Shown one piece after another: positions 27,488 to 37,378 of a stretch of DNA of 64,000 bases (position 1 is its first letter; every line of letters begins with the position of its first letter). The position numbers and the translations under genes are program-made. This DNA comes from Bradyrhizobium sediminis (GTDB taxonomy: Bacteria; Pseudomonadota; Alphaproteobacteria; Rhizobiales; Xanthobacteraceae), in contig NZ_CP076135.1 in assembly GCF_018736105.1 (NCBI RefSeq), positions 5,082,001 to 5,146,000 of the forward strand, given 5' to 3'. A model generated the notes under the pieces. It was not told the origin of the DNA and made no database searches. It worked only from the letters and a program-made list of their open reading frames with translations.

Positions 27488-28183
27488 ATGAGAACGCCCC
27501 GCCCCTTCACCCATATCGACACCTGGGTATTCGATCTCGACAACACGCTGTATCCGCATCACGTCAATCTGTGGCAGCAGGTCGACGCCCGGATCGGCGA
27601 GTTCGTCAGCGCCTGGCTGAAGATATCCGCCGAAGAAGCCCGCGTGATCCAGAAGGATTATTACCGCCGCTACGGCACCACCATGCGCGGCATGATGACC
27701 GAGCACGGCGTGCACGCCGACGACTACCTCGCTTATGTGCATCGAATAGACCATTCGCCGCTGGAGCCGAATCCGGCAATGGGCGCTGCGATCGCCAGAC
27801 TTCCCGGGCGCAAGCTGATCCTGACCAACGGCTCGACCGACCATGCCGACGCGGTTCTGGCACGGCTCGGCATCGGCGAACATTTCGAGGCGGTGTTCGA
27901 CATCATCGCCGCCGAGCTGGAGCCGAAGCCGGCGCCGCAGACCTATCGGAAGTTCCTCAGGGATCACGGGGTCACCCCCGAAACCTCGACGATGTTCGAG
28001 GATCTGGCGCGCAACCTCGTGGTGCCGCACCAGCTCGGCATGACCACGGTGCTGGTGGTGCCCGACGGCAGCCAGGACGTGGTGCGCGAAGACTGGGAAC
28101 TCGAAGGCCGCGATGCCGCCCACGTCGATCATGTCACGGATGATCTAACCGGGTTTTTGGAGAAGCTGGGCGCGACGCGGTAA
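27488..28183 (+). CDS. HAD-superfamily pyrimidine 5'-nucleotidase-like hydrolase
   Basis: 231 residues. HAD motif I is VFDLDNTLYP (nucleophile and acid-base aspartates), motif II is LILTNGSTDHA, motif III lysine is in ELEPKPAPQTY, and motif IV is MFEDLARNLVVPHQLGM. The alpha-helical cap and the TLYP version of motif I are typical of the pyrimidine 5'-nucleotidase (SDT1/YjjG-like) group, which removes phosphate from nucleoside monophosphates. The ATG at 27488 has GAGAG upstream. Confidence 0.88.
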   Translation: MRTPRPFTHIDTWVFDLDNTLYPHHVNLWQQVDARIGEFVSAWLKISAEEARVIQKDYYRRYGTTMRGMMTEHGVHADDYLAYVHRIDHSPLEPNPAMGAAIARLPGRKLILTNGSTDHADAVLARLGIGEHFEAVFDIIAAELEPKPAPQTYRKFLRDHGVTPETSTMFEDLARNLVVPHQLGMTTVLVVPDGSQDVVREDWELEGRDAAHVDHVTDDLTGFLEKLGATR

Positions 28184-28202
28184 GCCATCACTCCATCGAC
28201 TC

Positions 28203-28228
28203 GTCGTCCCGGCGTTCGCCGGGACGAC
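28203..28228. repeat. Solo hairpin of type B end sequence
   Basis: Perfect 12-bp inverted repeat with a TT centre: GTCGTCCCGGCG / CGCCGGGACGAC, 19 nt after the nucleotidase stop. Its outer bases equal the ends of the GIY-YIG element. It could also help terminate transcription. Confidence 0.65.
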
Positions 28229-28326
28229 AGCCTACTCAGTCTTGACTCTCCGCCCTCAAATCCCGACAAAAGCCCTCCCAAATCGCCGCCCTGATTGCCC
28301 CCCGCGCGCTCCCCAAGGAAATCTCG

Positions 28327-29172
28327 ATGTCTCTCGCCTCCCTCGAATCCACCGTCAACTCCGCCTTCGAAGCCCGCGACGGCGTTTCGACGTCGACCAA
28401 GGGCGAAGTCCGCGAGGCCGTGGACCATGCGCTCGAACTGCTCGACAAGGGCGAGGCGCGTGTTGCCGAGCGCGAGGCCAGCGGCAAGTGGAAGGTCAAT
28501 CAGTGGCTGAAAAAGGCGGTGCTGCTGTCGTTCCGCCTCAACGACATGAGCGCGATTCCGGGCGGCCCCGGCAAGGCGGCGTGGTGGGACAAGGTGCCGT
28601 CGAAATTCGAGGGCTGGGGCGAGAACCGATTCCGCGACGCCGGCTTTCGCGCGGTCCCCGGCGCCATCGTGCGCCGCTCGGCCTTCATCGCCCGCAACGT
28701 CGTGCTGATGCCGTCCTTCGTCAATCTCGGCGCCTATGTCGATGAATCGACCATGATCGACACCTGGTCCACGGTCGGCTCCTGCGCCCAGATCGGCAAG
28801 CGCGTGCACATTTCCGGCGGCGTCGGCATCGGCGGCGTGCTGGAGCCGCTGCAGGCCGAACCCGTGATCGTCGAGGACGATTGCTTCATCGGCGCGCGCT
28901 CGGAAGTCGCCGAAGGCGTGATCGTGCGCAAGGGCGCGGTGCTCGCGATGGGCGTGTTCCTCGGCGCCTCCACCAAGATCGTCGACCGCGAAACCGGCGA
29001 GACCTTCATCGGCGAAGTGCCGGAATATGCCGTGGTGGTGCCCGGCACCCTGCCGGCCCGCCCGCTGAAGAACGGCCAGCCCGGCCCGTCCACCGCCTGC
29101 GCCGTGATCGTCAAGCGCGTCGACGAGCGCACCCGCGCCAAGACCAGCATCAACGAGCTGCTGCGGGACTAG
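28327..29172 (+). CDS. dapD: Tetrahydrodipicolinate N-succinyltransferase
   Basis: A 281-residue trimeric acyltransferase that adds succinyl-CoA to tetrahydrodipicolinate in the lysine/diaminopimelate pathway. The N-terminal helical part leads into a left-handed beta helix of hexapeptide repeats ([40 protein letters not shown]). The DapD signature [15 protein letters not shown] is present. AAGGAA lies upstream of the ATG. dapE begins 3 nt after the stop, so both steps are co-expressed. Confidence 0.97.
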   Translation: MSLASLESTVNSAFEARDGVSTSTKGEVREAVDHALELLDKGEARVAEREASGKWKVNQWLKKAVLLSFRLNDMSAIPGGPGKAAWWDKVPSKFEGWGENRFRDAGFRAVPGAIVRRSAFIARNVVLMPSFVNLGAYVDESTMIDTWSTVGSCAQIGKRVHISGGVGIGGVLEPLQAEPVIVEDDCFIGARSEVAEGVIVRKGAVLAMGVFLGASTKIVDRETGETFIGEVPEYAVVVPGTLPARPLKNGQPGPSTACAVIVKRVDERTRAKTSINELLRD

Positions 29173-29175
29173 GGC

Positions 29176-30330
29176 ATGACCGATGCCCTTTCCATCGCCC
29201 GCGACCTGGTCCGCTGTCCCTCGGTCACCCCCGCTGATGCCGGCGCGCTCGGCGTTCTCGAAAACATCCTGAAGGCCGCCGGCTTTACGGTGCATCGCGT
29301 CACCTTCGGCGAACCCGGCACATCAGATATCGACAATCTCTATGCCCGCATCGGCGACTCCGCGCCGCACATCACCTTCGCCGGGCATACCGACGTGGTG
29401 CCGCCGGGCGATGAGAGCGCCTGGAGCCATGGCGCGTTCTCGGGCGAGGTCAAGGACGGCCTGCTATACGGGCGCGGCGCGGTCGACATGAAGGGCGGCA
29501 TCGCCTGCAGCGTCGCGGCGGTGCTGGAATATCTCGCCGCGAATGGCGGCAAGCCAAAGGGCTCGATCTCGTTTTTGATCACCGGCGACGAGGAAGACAT
29601 TTCCGTCAACGGCACCATCAAGCTCCTGCAATGGGTGGCGGCGCGCGGCGAGAAGTTCGACCATTGCGTGCTCGGCGAACCCTCCAATGTCGAGGTGCTG
29701 GGGGACTGCATCAAGATCGGCCGCCGCGGCTCATTGCATGGCATGCTTTACGTCGATGGCATCCAGGGCCACGTCGCCTATCCGCACCGCGCGTCGAATC
29801 CGGTACCGGATATTTCGCGATTAATCGTGGCGCTCAGCGACGAGCCGCTCGACCACGGCAGCGCCCAGTTCCAGGCCTCGAACCTCGAATTCACCTCCGT
29901 CGACGTCGGCAACAAGGCCGGCAACGTGATCCCCGGCCAGGCGCGGGCGAAGTTCAACATCCGCTTCAACGATCTGCACACCCAGGAGACGCTGCGGCAG
30001 CTGGTCGACGAGCGCCTGGCGAAAGCCTGCGGCAACCGGATCCGCGCCCGGATCGTGTGGGAGCCCTCCAATTCCAACGTGTTCGTGACCAAGCCCGGCC
30101 CCTTCACCGATCTCGCGGTCGCCGCGATCGAGGAAGTCACCGGCCGCAAGCCGGAACTCTCCACCTCCGGCGGCACCTCGGACGCGCGCTTCATCGCCAG
30201 CTATTGCCCTGTGATCGAGTTCGGCCTGGTCGGCCAGACCATGCACCAAATCGACGAGCGCACGCCGGTTGCCGACCTGGAAAAGCTGACGAGGATCTAT
30301 CGCGGCGTGCTGGACCGGTATTTCGCCTAG
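29176..30330 (+). CDS. dapE: Succinyl-diaminopimelate desuccinylase
   Basis: A 384-residue M20 family di-zinc hydrolase that releases LL-diaminopimelate. Zinc ligands are in [12 protein letters not shown] and [10 protein letters not shown]. The catalytic/metal glutamates are in [13 protein letters not shown]. The C-terminal metal and substrate residues are in [12 protein letters not shown] and [10 protein letters not shown]. Its TAG stop overlaps the oppositely oriented truA stop by three bases of overlap in the CTAG sequence. Confidence 0.97.
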   Translation: MTDALSIARDLVRCPSVTPADAGALGVLENILKAAGFTVHRVTFGEPGTSDIDNLYARIGDSAPHITFAGHTDVVPPGDESAWSHGAFSGEVKDGLLYGRGAVDMKGGIACSVAAVLEYLAANGGKPKGSISFLITGDEEDISVNGTIKLLQWVAARGEKFDHCVLGEPSNVEVLGDCIKIGRRGSLHGMLYVDGIQGHVAYPHRASNPVPDISRLIVALSDEPLDHGSAQFQASNLEFTSVDVGNKAGNVIPGQARAKFNIRFNDLHTQETLRQLVDERLAKACGNRIRARIVWEPSNSNVFVTKPGPFTDLAVAAIEEVTGRKPELSTSGGTSDARFIASYCPVIEFGLVGQTMHQIDERTPVADLEKLTRIYRGVLDRYFA

Positions 30331-31064
30331 TAGTCTACCCGCACCAGATAGAGTCCGTCGGGCGGCGCGACCGGGCCGCAGGCGGCGCGGCTGCGGGCGT
30401 CGAGCGCTTTCTGCAGGTCCTCGGCGTTCCAGCGGCCCTCGCCGACCCAGACCAGCGATCCCACCATCGAGCGCACCTGGCTGTGCAGGAACGAGCGCGC
30501 CGAGGTGACGATGTTGACGGCGTCGCCGTCCCTGATCACGTCGAGCTGGTCGAGCGTCTTCTCCGGCGATTTGGCCTGGCATTCGGTGTCGCGAAACGTG
30601 GTGAAGTCGAACTTGCCGACCAGCAGCTGCGCGGCCTCATGCATCGCGTCCGCGTCGAGCGGCCGCGGCAGCCGCCAGACCTTGCCGATATCGAGCGCGA
30701 GATTGGCGCGGCGGTTCGATATCCGGTAGAGGTAATGGCGCTTCTTCGCCGAGAACCGCGCCTCGAACGTATCGGGCACGACCTCCGCTGACAGCACGCC
30801 GATCGGATGCGGCCTCAAATGCGCATTCAGCCCGTCGCGAAAACGGCCCGGCACGAAATGCTTGGCAATATCGCAATGCGCGACCTGCCCCAGTGCATGC
30901 ACCCCGGCGTCGGTGCGGCCGGCGCCGTGCACGCGCACCTGCTCGCCGCAGATCGCTTTCACCGCATCTTCCAGCGCGCCCTGCACCGACGCGCCGTTTT
31001 CCTGCAGCTGCCAGCCGCAGAACGGGCTGCCGTCATATTCGATGATGAGCTTGTAGCGGGGCAT
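30327..31064 (-). CDS. truA: tRNA pseudouridine synthase A
   Basis: A 245-residue enzyme that makes pseudouridine at tRNA positions 38-40. The catalytic aspartate is in [33 protein letters not shown] and [15 protein letters not shown] are further family segments. The ATG at 31064 overlaps the fmt stop (ATGA), so truA is coupled to fmt. The order is def - fmt - truA on the minus strand. Confidence 0.97.
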   Translation of the reverse strand: MPRYKLIIEYDGSPFCGWQLQENGASVQGALEDAVKAICGEQVRVHGAGRTDAGVHALGQVAHCDIAKHFVPGRFRDGLNAHLRPHPIGVLSAEVVPDTFEARFSAKKRHYLYRISNRRANLALDIGKVWRLPRPLDADAMHEAAQLLVGKFDFTTFRDTECQAKSPEKTLDQLDVIRDGDAVNIVTSARSFLHSQVRSMVGSLVWVGEGRWNAEDLQKALDARSRAACGPVAPPDGLYLVRVDY

Positions 31065-31996
31065 CAGACCAGCCGCATCGGCGGCTGCAGCGGGGTGCCG
31101 CGCAGGAAGACGTCCGCCTTCATCGGCGCCTTGCCGGCGCGCTGCAACTCGAGAATCCGGATTGCGCCGTCCCGGCAAGCTATCGCGAGGCGATCGTCGA
31201 GCAGATCGCCCGGCTCGCCGGAACCATCAGCCGGTTCGCAGCGCAGGATTTTCACGCGGACCTGCTCGCCGTCGATGGGCAATTCGCACCACGCGCCGGG
31301 AAACGGCGACAACCCGTGAATGTGGCGCAGCACGTCGCGTGCCGGCCGGTTCCAGTCGATCCGCGCCTCGGCCTTTTCGACCTTGGCGGCGTAGGTGACG
31401 CCGTCGGCGCTTTGCCTGGTCAGCTGCAATTTGCCGCGTTCCAGCGCGCCCATCGCGCGCACCATCAAATCAGCGCCGAGCGGCGCCAGCGCGTCGTGCA
31501 GGTCGGCCGCGGTCATCGCATCCGTGATCGCCAGCCGCTCGGCCATCGCGACGTCGCCGGTATCGAGTCCGACATCCATCTTCATCACCATCACGCCAGA
31601 CTCGGCATCGCCGGCCATGATGGCGCGGTTGATCGGCGCCGCGCCGCGCCAACGCGGCAGCAGCGAGGCATGCAGGTTGAAGCAGCCAAGCGGTGGGGCG
31701 TCGAGAATGGCCTGCGGCAGGATCATGCCATAGGCGACGACCACTGCCGCGTCGGCGTCGTGCGCGCGAAACTCCTCCAGCGCTTCCGGTGTCTTCAGGG
31801 TCGCAGGCGTCAACACGGGGATGCCGAGCCGCCGCGCTTCTTGCTCGACCGGGGTCGGCTGCAGTTTCATGCCGCGCCCGGCGGGCTTCGCCGCGCGGGT
31901 GTAGACGGCCGCTATCTCGTGGCCATGGGCCACCAGTTCCAGCAACGTCGGCACCGCGAAATCGGGCGTGCCCATGAAGATCAAGCGGAGCGGCAT
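31064..31996 (-). CDS. fmt: Methionyl-tRNA formyltransferase
   Basis: A 310-residue enzyme that formylates initiator Met-tRNA using 10-formyl-tetrahydrofolate. Seen: [17 protein letters not shown], the folate-binding signature [14 protein letters not shown] with the catalytic Asn/His/Asp region ([21 protein letters not shown]), and a C-terminal OB-fold-like domain. The stop overlaps the truA start. def lies upstream on the same strand, beyond a repeat element. Confidence 0.97.
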   Translation of the reverse strand: MPLRLIFMGTPDFAVPTLLELVAHGHEIAAVYTRAAKPAGRGMKLQPTPVEQEARRLGIPVLTPATLKTPEALEEFRAHDADAAVVVAYGMILPQAILDAPPLGCFNLHASLLPRWRGAAPINRAIMAGDAESGVMVMKMDVGLDTGDVAMAERLAITDAMTAADLHDALAPLGADLMVRAMGALERGKLQLTRQSADGVTYAAKVEKAEARIDWNRPARDVLRHIHGLSPFPGAWCELPIDGEQVRVKILRCEPADGSGEPGDLLDDRLAIACRDGAIRILELQRAGKAPMKADVFLRGTPLQPPMRLV

Positions 31997-32019
31997 AAAG
32001 AGTTGTCCTGAGGCTATCC

Positions 32020-32131
32020 GTCATGGCCGGGCTTGTCCCGGCCATCTACGTCTTTGGCGCGGCGAGAAGAACGTGGATGCCCGGCACATCTGGCGCAAAG
32101 ACGCGCTTCGCGCTTTAGGCCGGGCATGACG
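32020..32131. repeat. Palindromic intergenic element, type A (fmt/def gap)
   Basis: 112 bp, from GTCATGGCCGGGCTTGTCCC to CCGGGCATGAC. The ends are inverted hairpin units. Inner segments ACGTCTT and AACGTGGATGCCCGG match those at 39528-39617 and 47630-47716. Confidence 0.75.
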
Positions 32132-32148
32132 GCTGATGAATCGCGGCC

Positions 32149-32676
32149 CTACTCCGCCGCCCTCTTCGCGGCCTTGGTGAACTTCTTCAGCACGCGGTCG
32201 CGTTTCAGCTTCGACAGATAGTCCACGAACAGCACGCCGTTGAGGTGATCGATCTCGTGCTGGATGCAGGTGGCGAACAGGCCCTCGGCGTCTTCCTCAT
32301 GCACCTTGCCGTCGAGATCGGTGAAGCGGATGCGTACCTGCGCCGGCCGCTCCACTTCCTCGTAATAGTCAGGGATCGACAGGCAGCCCTCCTCGTAGAC
32401 CGACATCTCTTCCGACGACGACAGGATCTCCGGATTGATGAAGACGCGCGGCAGCGGCTTGGTCTCGCCCTCATCGCTTTTCTTGGCGAGGTCCATGGTG
32501 ATCAGCCGCAGCGGCTGGGCGACCTGGATCGCCGCGAGCCCGATGCCGGGCGCGTCGTACATGGTCTCGAACATGTCGTCGGCGAGCTTGCGGATCTCCG
32601 TCGTGACCTTCTCGACGGGCCTGGAGATCAGCCGCAGCTGCTTGTCCGGCAGGATGATGATTTCTCTGAGTGCCAT
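32149..32676 (-). CDS. def: Peptide deformylase
   Basis: A 175-residue metalloenzyme that removes the formyl group from new proteins, pairing functionally with fmt next door. All three motifs are present: [16 protein letters not shown] (metal Cys) and QHEIDHLNG (HExxH). The ATG at 32676 gives the family start [12 protein letters not shown]. An in-frame start 54 nt upstream is not needed. It diverges from rmuC across a gap with a repeated-operator array. Confidence 0.97.
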   Translation of the reverse strand: MALREIIILPDKQLRLISRPVEKVTTEIRKLADDMFETMYDAPGIGLAAIQVAQPLRLITMDLAKKSDEGETKPLPRVFINPEILSSSEEMSVYEEGCLSIPDYYEEVERPAQVRIRFTDLDGKVHEEDAEGLFATCIQHEIDHLNGVLFVDYLSKLKRDRVLKKFTKAAKRAAE

Positions 32677-32747
32677 GATTTCTCTAAGTGCCCTGGCGGG
32701 CGATTTAAGCTGCTGATTTGCCGGGGTCAATGCGCCGGCGGAACTGG

Positions 32748-32819
32748 TTTACCGACGGTTAGCCACGAATATTAGCCAAATATTAACCACGAAAATTAAC
32801 CCGAAGTTCACCTTAAATG
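32748..32819. promoter_or_regulatory. Three tandem 24-bp TTnn-N7-TTnn boxes (CtrA-like operator array)
   Basis: TT-boxes start at 32748 (TTTACC), 32759 (TTAGCC), 32772 (TTAGCC), 32783 (TTAACC), 32796 (TTAACC) and 32807 (TTCACC). Spacing alternates 11, 13, 11, 13, 11. That makes three 24-bp direct units, each with two half-sites separated by 7 nt. The known CtrA consensus is TTAA-N7-TTAA(C). The array lies between the divergent def and rmuC starts. Confidence 0.5.
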
Positions 32820-32866
32820 TTCCCTCTTCGTTCGCGTTCAAGAGCGAATCGGCTACAAGTTCTGCC

Positions 32867-34075
32867 ATGAACGAGATTCTTCTCACGATCGGCGACTGGC
32901 CGGTCCACACCGGCGAGGCGCTGATCGGCTTCGGCGCGCTGGCGCTGGCTCTGCTCCTCACCATCGCCATCGTGATCGCGCGGTCGGGCAGGCGCGGCGC
33001 GGAACTGGCGATGGCGCAGGCCATCCGGGCCGACGAACTGGAAGAGCGGCTCAGCGAAATGCTGCGCGCCCAGAGCGAGGCCACCGGTCGCGTCGACGCC
33101 ATGGGCCAGGCGCTGGCCGGCCGCCAGGCCGACATGGCGCGCGCGGTCAGCGAGCGGCTCGATTCGGTCACCCATCGCGTCGGCCAGTCGATGGAACAGA
33201 CCACCCGCAACACCATGGATTCCCTGCGCGTGCTGCACGAGCGGCTCGGCATCATCGACAATGCGCATAAAAATCTCACCGACCTGACCTCGCAGGTGAC
33301 GACGCTGCGCGACGTGCTCGCCAACAAGCAGTCACGCGGCGCCTTCGGCCAGGCCCGGATGGAAGCTATCGTCCAGGACGGCATGCCGAAGGGGGCTTAC
33401 GAATTCCAGTACACGCTTTCCTCCGGCAAGCGGCCGGATTGCGTGGTGTTCCTCCCCGATCAGCGGCCGCTCTGCATCGACGCCAAGTTCCCGCTGGAAG
33501 CCATGACCGCGCTGCATGACGCGCGCAGCGACGAGGAACGGAAATTCGCCACGCAGCGGCTGCGCGCCGACGTGATGAAGCATGTCAGCGACATCGCCGA
33601 GAAATACCTGATCGCCGGCGAGACCCAGGACACCGCGCTGATGTTCGTGCCATCGGAATCGGTCTACGCCGAAATCCACGACGGTTTCGACGACGTGATC
33701 CAGAAGGCCTATCGCGCCCGCGTCGTGCTGGTGTCGCCGTCGCTGCTGATGCTGGCGATCCAGGTGATGCAGCAGATCCTCAAGGACGCGCGGATGCGCG
33801 ACGCCGCCGACCAGATCCGCACCGAGGTGCTCAACCTCGGCGACGATCTCAATCGCCTCCGCGACCGCGTGCTGAAGCTGCAAAAGCATTTCGGCGACGT
33901 CAACGAGGACGTCCGCCAGATCCTGATCTCCGCCGACAAGATCGAAAAACGGGCGGGACGGATCGAGGAACTCGATTTCAGCAAGGCGGAAGCGCCTGCC
34001 GAGCCCGCAGGCATCGTCAAGCCGGTCGCGCCGGAGCTGTTCCCATTGCCGCGCAAGCTGCAGGCGGGGGAATAA
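32867..34075 (+). CDS. rmuC: DNA recombination protein RmuC
   Basis: 402 residues. An N-terminal membrane helix (GALALALLLTIAIVIA, about residues 23-40) is followed by a long coiled-coil region (about 45-150). The conserved nuclease-like RmuC core (from about 160) contains YEFQYTLSSGKRPDCVVFLP and CIDAKFPLEAM, the putative catalytic Asp-Lys segment. RmuC proteins limit DNA inversion and rearrangement. The ATG lies 48 nt after the tandem operator array. Confidence 0.95.
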   Translation: MNEILLTIGDWPVHTGEALIGFGALALALLLTIAIVIARSGRRGAELAMAQAIRADELEERLSEMLRAQSEATGRVDAMGQALAGRQADMARAVSERLDSVTHRVGQSMEQTTRNTMDSLRVLHERLGIIDNAHKNLTDLTSQVTTLRDVLANKQSRGAFGQARMEAIVQDGMPKGAYEFQYTLSSGKRPDCVVFLPDQRPLCIDAKFPLEAMTALHDARSDEERKFATQRLRADVMKHVSDIAEKYLIAGETQDTALMFVPSESVYAEIHDGFDDVIQKAYRARVVLVSPSLLMLAIQVMQQILKDARMRDAADQIRTEVLNLGDDLNRLRDRVLKLQKHFGDVNEDVRQILISADKIEKRAGRIEELDFSKAEAPAEPAGIVKPVAPELFPLPRKLQAGE

Positions 34076-34103
34076 CACCAACTGTCATTACCCGGCTCTT
34101 CCT

Positions 34104-34291
34104 TCCCTTCTCCCCTTGTGGGAGAAGGTGGTTCTCGCGAAGCGAGGACCGGATGAGGGGTCTCTATCCGCGGAGACAGACCCCTCACCCGCCCGCGATG
34201 CTTCGCCATAGCCGATGCAAAGCATCGGCGTCTTGTCTAAGAACGGCGGTCGAAGACCGCCTATGCCCCCTCTCCCACAAGGGGAGAGGGG
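34104..34291. repeat. Palindromic intergenic element, type C (copy 1)
   Basis: About 188 bp. Its ends are inverted: TTCTCCCCTTGTGGGAGAAG near 34108 and CTCTCCCACAAGGGGAGAGG near 34270. Inside are smaller inverted units (GATGAGGGGTCTC ... GACCCCTCA; GATGC ... GCATC). A related copy is at 57045-57168. The ends also form stable hairpins that could terminate rmuC. Confidence 0.65.
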
Positions 34292-34320
34292 AAGAAGCGC
34301 GAATCTGCTAGCACTGCGGC

Positions 34321-35694
34321 ATGACATCCACACCCGAAGCTGCCACCAAACCGCCATCCGTCCGCTCCGCGCCCCGCGCCTCCTGGCGCGAAGGATGGGC
34401 GGTATACCTGCAGCGGCGGGTCCTGATCGTGCTGCTGCTCGGCTTTTCCTCCGGGCTGCCGCTGGCGCTGTCGGGGTCGACGCTGCTGGTATGGATGCGC
34501 GAGTCCGGCGTCGATCTCGGCACCATCGGGCTGTTCGCGCTGGTCGGCACGCCCTACACGCTGAAATTCCTGTGGGCGCCGCTGGTCGATGCGCTGCATG
34601 TGCCGTTTTTCACGCGTGCGTTCGGCCGCAGGCGCGGTTGGCTGGTATTCTCGCAACTGTTGCTGATCGGCGCGATCCTGCTGCTGGCGCTGACCGACCC
34701 GGCGCGCTCGCCGCTGTTCGTGGCGCTCGGTGCGCTTTTGGTTGCGACGATGTCCTCGACCCAGGACATCGTGGTCGATGCGTTTCGCGTCGAGAGCCTG
34801 CCCGAGAGCGAACAGGCCGCCGGCATGGCTTCCTATGTCGCGGCCTACCGCATCGGCATGCTGGTCTCGACCGCGGGCGCGCTGTTCATGGTGAGCGCGT
34901 TCGAATCAACCGGCCTGACGCGCGGCTCGGCATGGATGTGGGGCTACGTGGCGATGGCGGCGCTGGTGCTGATCGGCACCGTCACGGCGCTGGCCGCCAC
35001 CGAGCCCGGCCAATCGGCGCGCGCGGAAGCCGCCACAAGCGCGGACAGCGCATTCACGCGCGTGATGCATGCGGCGGTAGGCGCGTTCTCCGAATTTCTC
35101 GTCCGAAAGGATGCGTTGGCGGCGCTCGCCTTCGTGGTGCTGTTCAAATTCACCGACGCGTTTTCCGGCACCATGACCGCGCCGTTCGTGATCGACCTCG
35201 GCTTCACCCGCAACGACTACGCCGCCATCGTCAAAGGCGTCGGCCTTGCCGCCACCCTGATCGGCGGCTTCGCCGGCGGCTATGTGGCGCGGCGCTATCC
35301 ACTGGCCGCCAGCCTGTGGATCGGCGGCGTGCTGCAGGCGATCGCCAACCTGTCGTTCTCCTGGCTCGCCTATGTCGGCGTCAATCAATGGGCGCTGGCG
35401 TTTGCGATCTCGGCGGAAAATTTCACCAGCGCGATCGGCACCGTGATCTTCGTCGCCTATCTGTCGGCGCTGTGCAAGAATCCGCTGCACACCGCTACAC
35501 AGTATGCGCTGCTTACCGCGCTCGCCGCGGTGGGACGCACCTATCTGTCGTCAGGCGCGGGCTATGTGGCGAAGGCGACCGGCTGGCCGCTGTTCTTCGC
35601 GATCTGCGTCGTGGTCGCGGTGCCGAGCCTGATCCTGCTGGCCTGGCTGCAGCGGCGCGGGCATTTCGACGAGTTGGGGCCGGTGAAGGTTTAA
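34321..35694 (+). CDS. MFS permease, AmpG-like muropeptide transporter
   Basis: 457 residues with about 12 membrane helices. GFSSGLPLALSGSTLLVWMR and TLKFLWAPLVDALHVPFF are typical of AmpG permeases, which import anhydro-muropeptides for cell-wall recycling. The SSTQDIVVDAFRVE segment also fits AmpG. The N-terminus has about 30 hydrophilic residues before helix 1. No other wall-recycling genes are adjacent, so the substrate is inferred from family alone. Confidence 0.82.
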   Translation: MTSTPEAATKPPSVRSAPRASWREGWAVYLQRRVLIVLLLGFSSGLPLALSGSTLLVWMRESGVDLGTIGLFALVGTPYTLKFLWAPLVDALHVPFFTRAFGRRRGWLVFSQLLLIGAILLLALTDPARSPLFVALGALLVATMSSTQDIVVDAFRVESLPESEQAAGMASYVAAYRIGMLVSTAGALFMVSAFESTGLTRGSAWMWGYVAMAALVLIGTVTALAATEPGQSARAEAATSADSAFTRVMHAAVGAFSEFLVRKDALAALAFVVLFKFTDAFSGTMTAPFVIDLGFTRNDYAAIVKGVGLAATLIGGFAGGYVARRYPLAASLWIGGVLQAIANLSFSWLAYVGVNQWALAFAISAENFTSAIGTVIFVAYLSALCKNPLHTATQYALLTALAAVGRTYLSSGAGYVAKATGWPLFFAICVVVAVPSLILLAWLQRRGHFDELGPVKV

Positions 35695-35731
35695 GCGGCG
35701 AGTTGGCAACGCGGCGTCAGCATCCTCAGTT

Positions 35732-35830
35732 GTCGTCCCCGCGAAGGCGGGGACCCGGTATTCCAGAGCAGCTGCGATAGAACCGAGAGAGCACGGCGCA
35801 CTGGGTCGCCCGGTCAAGCCGGGCGATGAC
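35732..35830. repeat. Palindromic element, mixed type B/A ends (copy 1)
   Basis: 99 bp. The left end is a type B hairpin (GTCGTCCCCGCGAAGGCGGG). The right end is a type A-like hairpin (CGCCCGGTCAAGCCGGGCGA then TGAC). The element at 50332-50432 is the same arrangement in opposite orientation. Confidence 0.7.
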
Positions 35831-35872
35831 AGCGGTATTTGTGGGCGACGACTTCGTGCGGACGGCCCTGTC

Positions 35873-36301
35873 TCAATGCTTCGTCACCACGCTCCACTTC
35901 GTCACCACGGCCTCGCTCATCTGCCCGGCGTCCTGCGCGCAGGCGACTTCGTCGACCTTGATCGAGATTTCCTTGCCGATGAAGCCCTTCAGTTGCGCGG
36001 CCTGGGCGTCGCTGGAGGTGACGAGCTGGAACGTCTCGGGGCCGGTCTCGAGGTTGCAGAGCCCGTTCGGCGGCGGCAGCCGGCGCGGTTCGCTGGTGAG
36101 CTGGTAGGTGGCGACGCGCTTGCCCTTCTTGGCCCCGCGGACCTTCATGGCGTTGAGCTCTCCCGACAGCACGTCGCCGGCCTTGATCGGCTTGCCCGGC
36201 TTCGGCACCGGTTGCGCCTGCTGTGCCCAGCCGGATGGAGCGGCGAGAGCCACCATCATTGCCGCAAAAGCCAGGCGTCCGGCGAATCGTCGTTTCGTCA
36301 T
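35873..36301 (-). CDS. Secreted hypothetical protein, 142 aa
   Basis: The ATG is at 36301. Residues 1-26 form a signal peptide (RRFAGRLAFAAMMVALAAPS, cleavage near GWAQQA). The mature 115-residue protein is basic in the first half (RGAKKGKRVATYQL) and has two cysteines (GLCNLET; EVACAQDAG) that could form a disulfide in the periplasm. I recognise no family. It lies just downstream of recR on the same strand, with a 25-nt gap. Confidence 0.7.
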   Translation of the reverse strand: MTKRRFAGRLAFAAMMVALAAPSGWAQQAQPVPKPGKPIKAGDVLSGELNAMKVRGAKKGKRVATYQLTSEPRRLPPPNGLCNLETGPETFQLVTSSDAQAAQLKGFIGKEISIKVDEVACAQDAGQMSEAVVTKWSVVTKH

Positions 36302-36326
36302 GTCGATCAGTTCCGTCTCTTGATTG

Positions 36327-36932
36327 CTAGAACAACGTACGCTGCCGCATGGCTGCGGACAGCGTGCCTTCGTCGAGATAATCGAGTTCGCCGCCCACCG
36401 GCACGCCGTGGGCCAGCCTCGTCACCTTGACGTTTGCCTCCTGCAGGAGGTCGGTGATGTAATGCGCGGTGGTCTGGCCGTCCACGGTCGCATTCAACGC
36501 CAGAATGATTTCCGTCACCCGCGGGTCGTGGGCGCGCGCCACCAGCGCGTCGATGGTGAGGTCCTGCGGGCCGACGCCATCGAGCGGCGACAGCGTCGCG
36601 CCGAGCACGTGATAGAAACCGTTGGTGGCATGCGCGCGTTCCAGCGCCCAGAGATCGGCGACATCGGCGACCACGACGATGATCGAGGGATCGCGCCGCG
36701 GATCGGTGCACACCGTGCAGGGATTTTGCGTATCGATATTGCCGCAGGTCTTGCAGACCTGGATCTTGTCGATCGCCACCTGCAGCGCGCCCGCAAGCGG
36801 CGTCATCAGCGCCTCGCGTTTCTTGATCAGATGCAGCGCCGCGCGCCGCGCCGAACGCGGGCCGAGCCCCGGCAGCCGCGCCAGCAGCTGGATCAGGCGT
36901 TCGATTTCGGGACCGGCAACCGCGGAAGACAT
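36327..36932 (-). CDS. recR: Recombination protein RecR
   Basis: A 201-residue partner of RecF/RecO in gap repair. The order matches the family: helix-hairpin-helix ([19 protein letters not shown]), C4 zinc finger ([16 protein letters not shown]) and Toprim domain ([15 protein letters not shown] through [12 protein letters not shown]). The start is ATG at 36932, 5 nt after the ybaB stop. The dnaX-ybaB-recR order is widely conserved and implies one operon. Confidence 0.97.
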   Translation of the reverse strand: MSSAVAGPEIERLIQLLARLPGLGPRSARRAALHLIKKREALMTPLAGALQVAIDKIQVCKTCGNIDTQNPCTVCTDPRRDPSIIVVVADVADLWALERAHATNGFYHVLGATLSPLDGVGPQDLTIDALVARAHDPRVTEIILALNATVDGQTTAHYITDLLQEANVKVTRLAHGVPVGGELDYLDEGTLSAAMRQRTLF

Positions 36933-36937
36933 GCCGG

Positions 36938-37258
36938 CTAGCCGAGACCCAATCCGGGCGGCAGCCCGAGCCCGCCGGTCAGCGCCTGCATCTTCTCCTG
37001 CATCGCGGCTTCCGCCTTGCGCTGCGCGTCGTTATGCGCGGTCACCAGCAGATCCTCGAGGATTTCGCGCTCGTCCGCCTTCATCAGCGAGGGATCGATC
37101 CTGACCGCCTTGACCTGCATCTTCGCGGTCATGCGCACGGCGACCAGCCCGCCGCCGGAAACGCCCTCGACCTCGACATTGCCGAGCTCTTCCTGCATCG
37201 CCTGCATCTTCGATTGCAGCTGGGCTGCCTGTTTCATCATGCCGAGGAAATCAGCCAT
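36938..37258 (-). CDS. YbaB/EbfC nucleoid-associated protein
   Basis: A 106-residue DNA-binding dimer. The first helix is [20 protein letters not shown]. The beta core carries [20 protein letters not shown], and the last helix [20 protein letters not shown] leads to a Gly/Leu-rich end. This fits YbaB/EbfC in length and layout. It lies between dnaX (120 nt upstream) and recR (5 nt downstream). Confidence 0.95.
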   Translation of the reverse strand: MADFLGMMKQAAQLQSKMQAMQEELGNVEVEGVSGGGLVAVRMTAKMQVKAVRIDPSLMKADEREILEDLLVTAHNDAQRKAEAAMQEKMQALTGGLGLPPGLGLG

Positions 37259-37378
37259 GAATGCTTCCCTTTGAGATTCCAGAGCCCCGATTCGATTGTA
37301 TCAGAATCGAGGCTCCATTCGTTTGTTTTGACGCGCGTCTTCCTGACGCGAACCGTTATCCGCTTCGCTCGAAACGCC

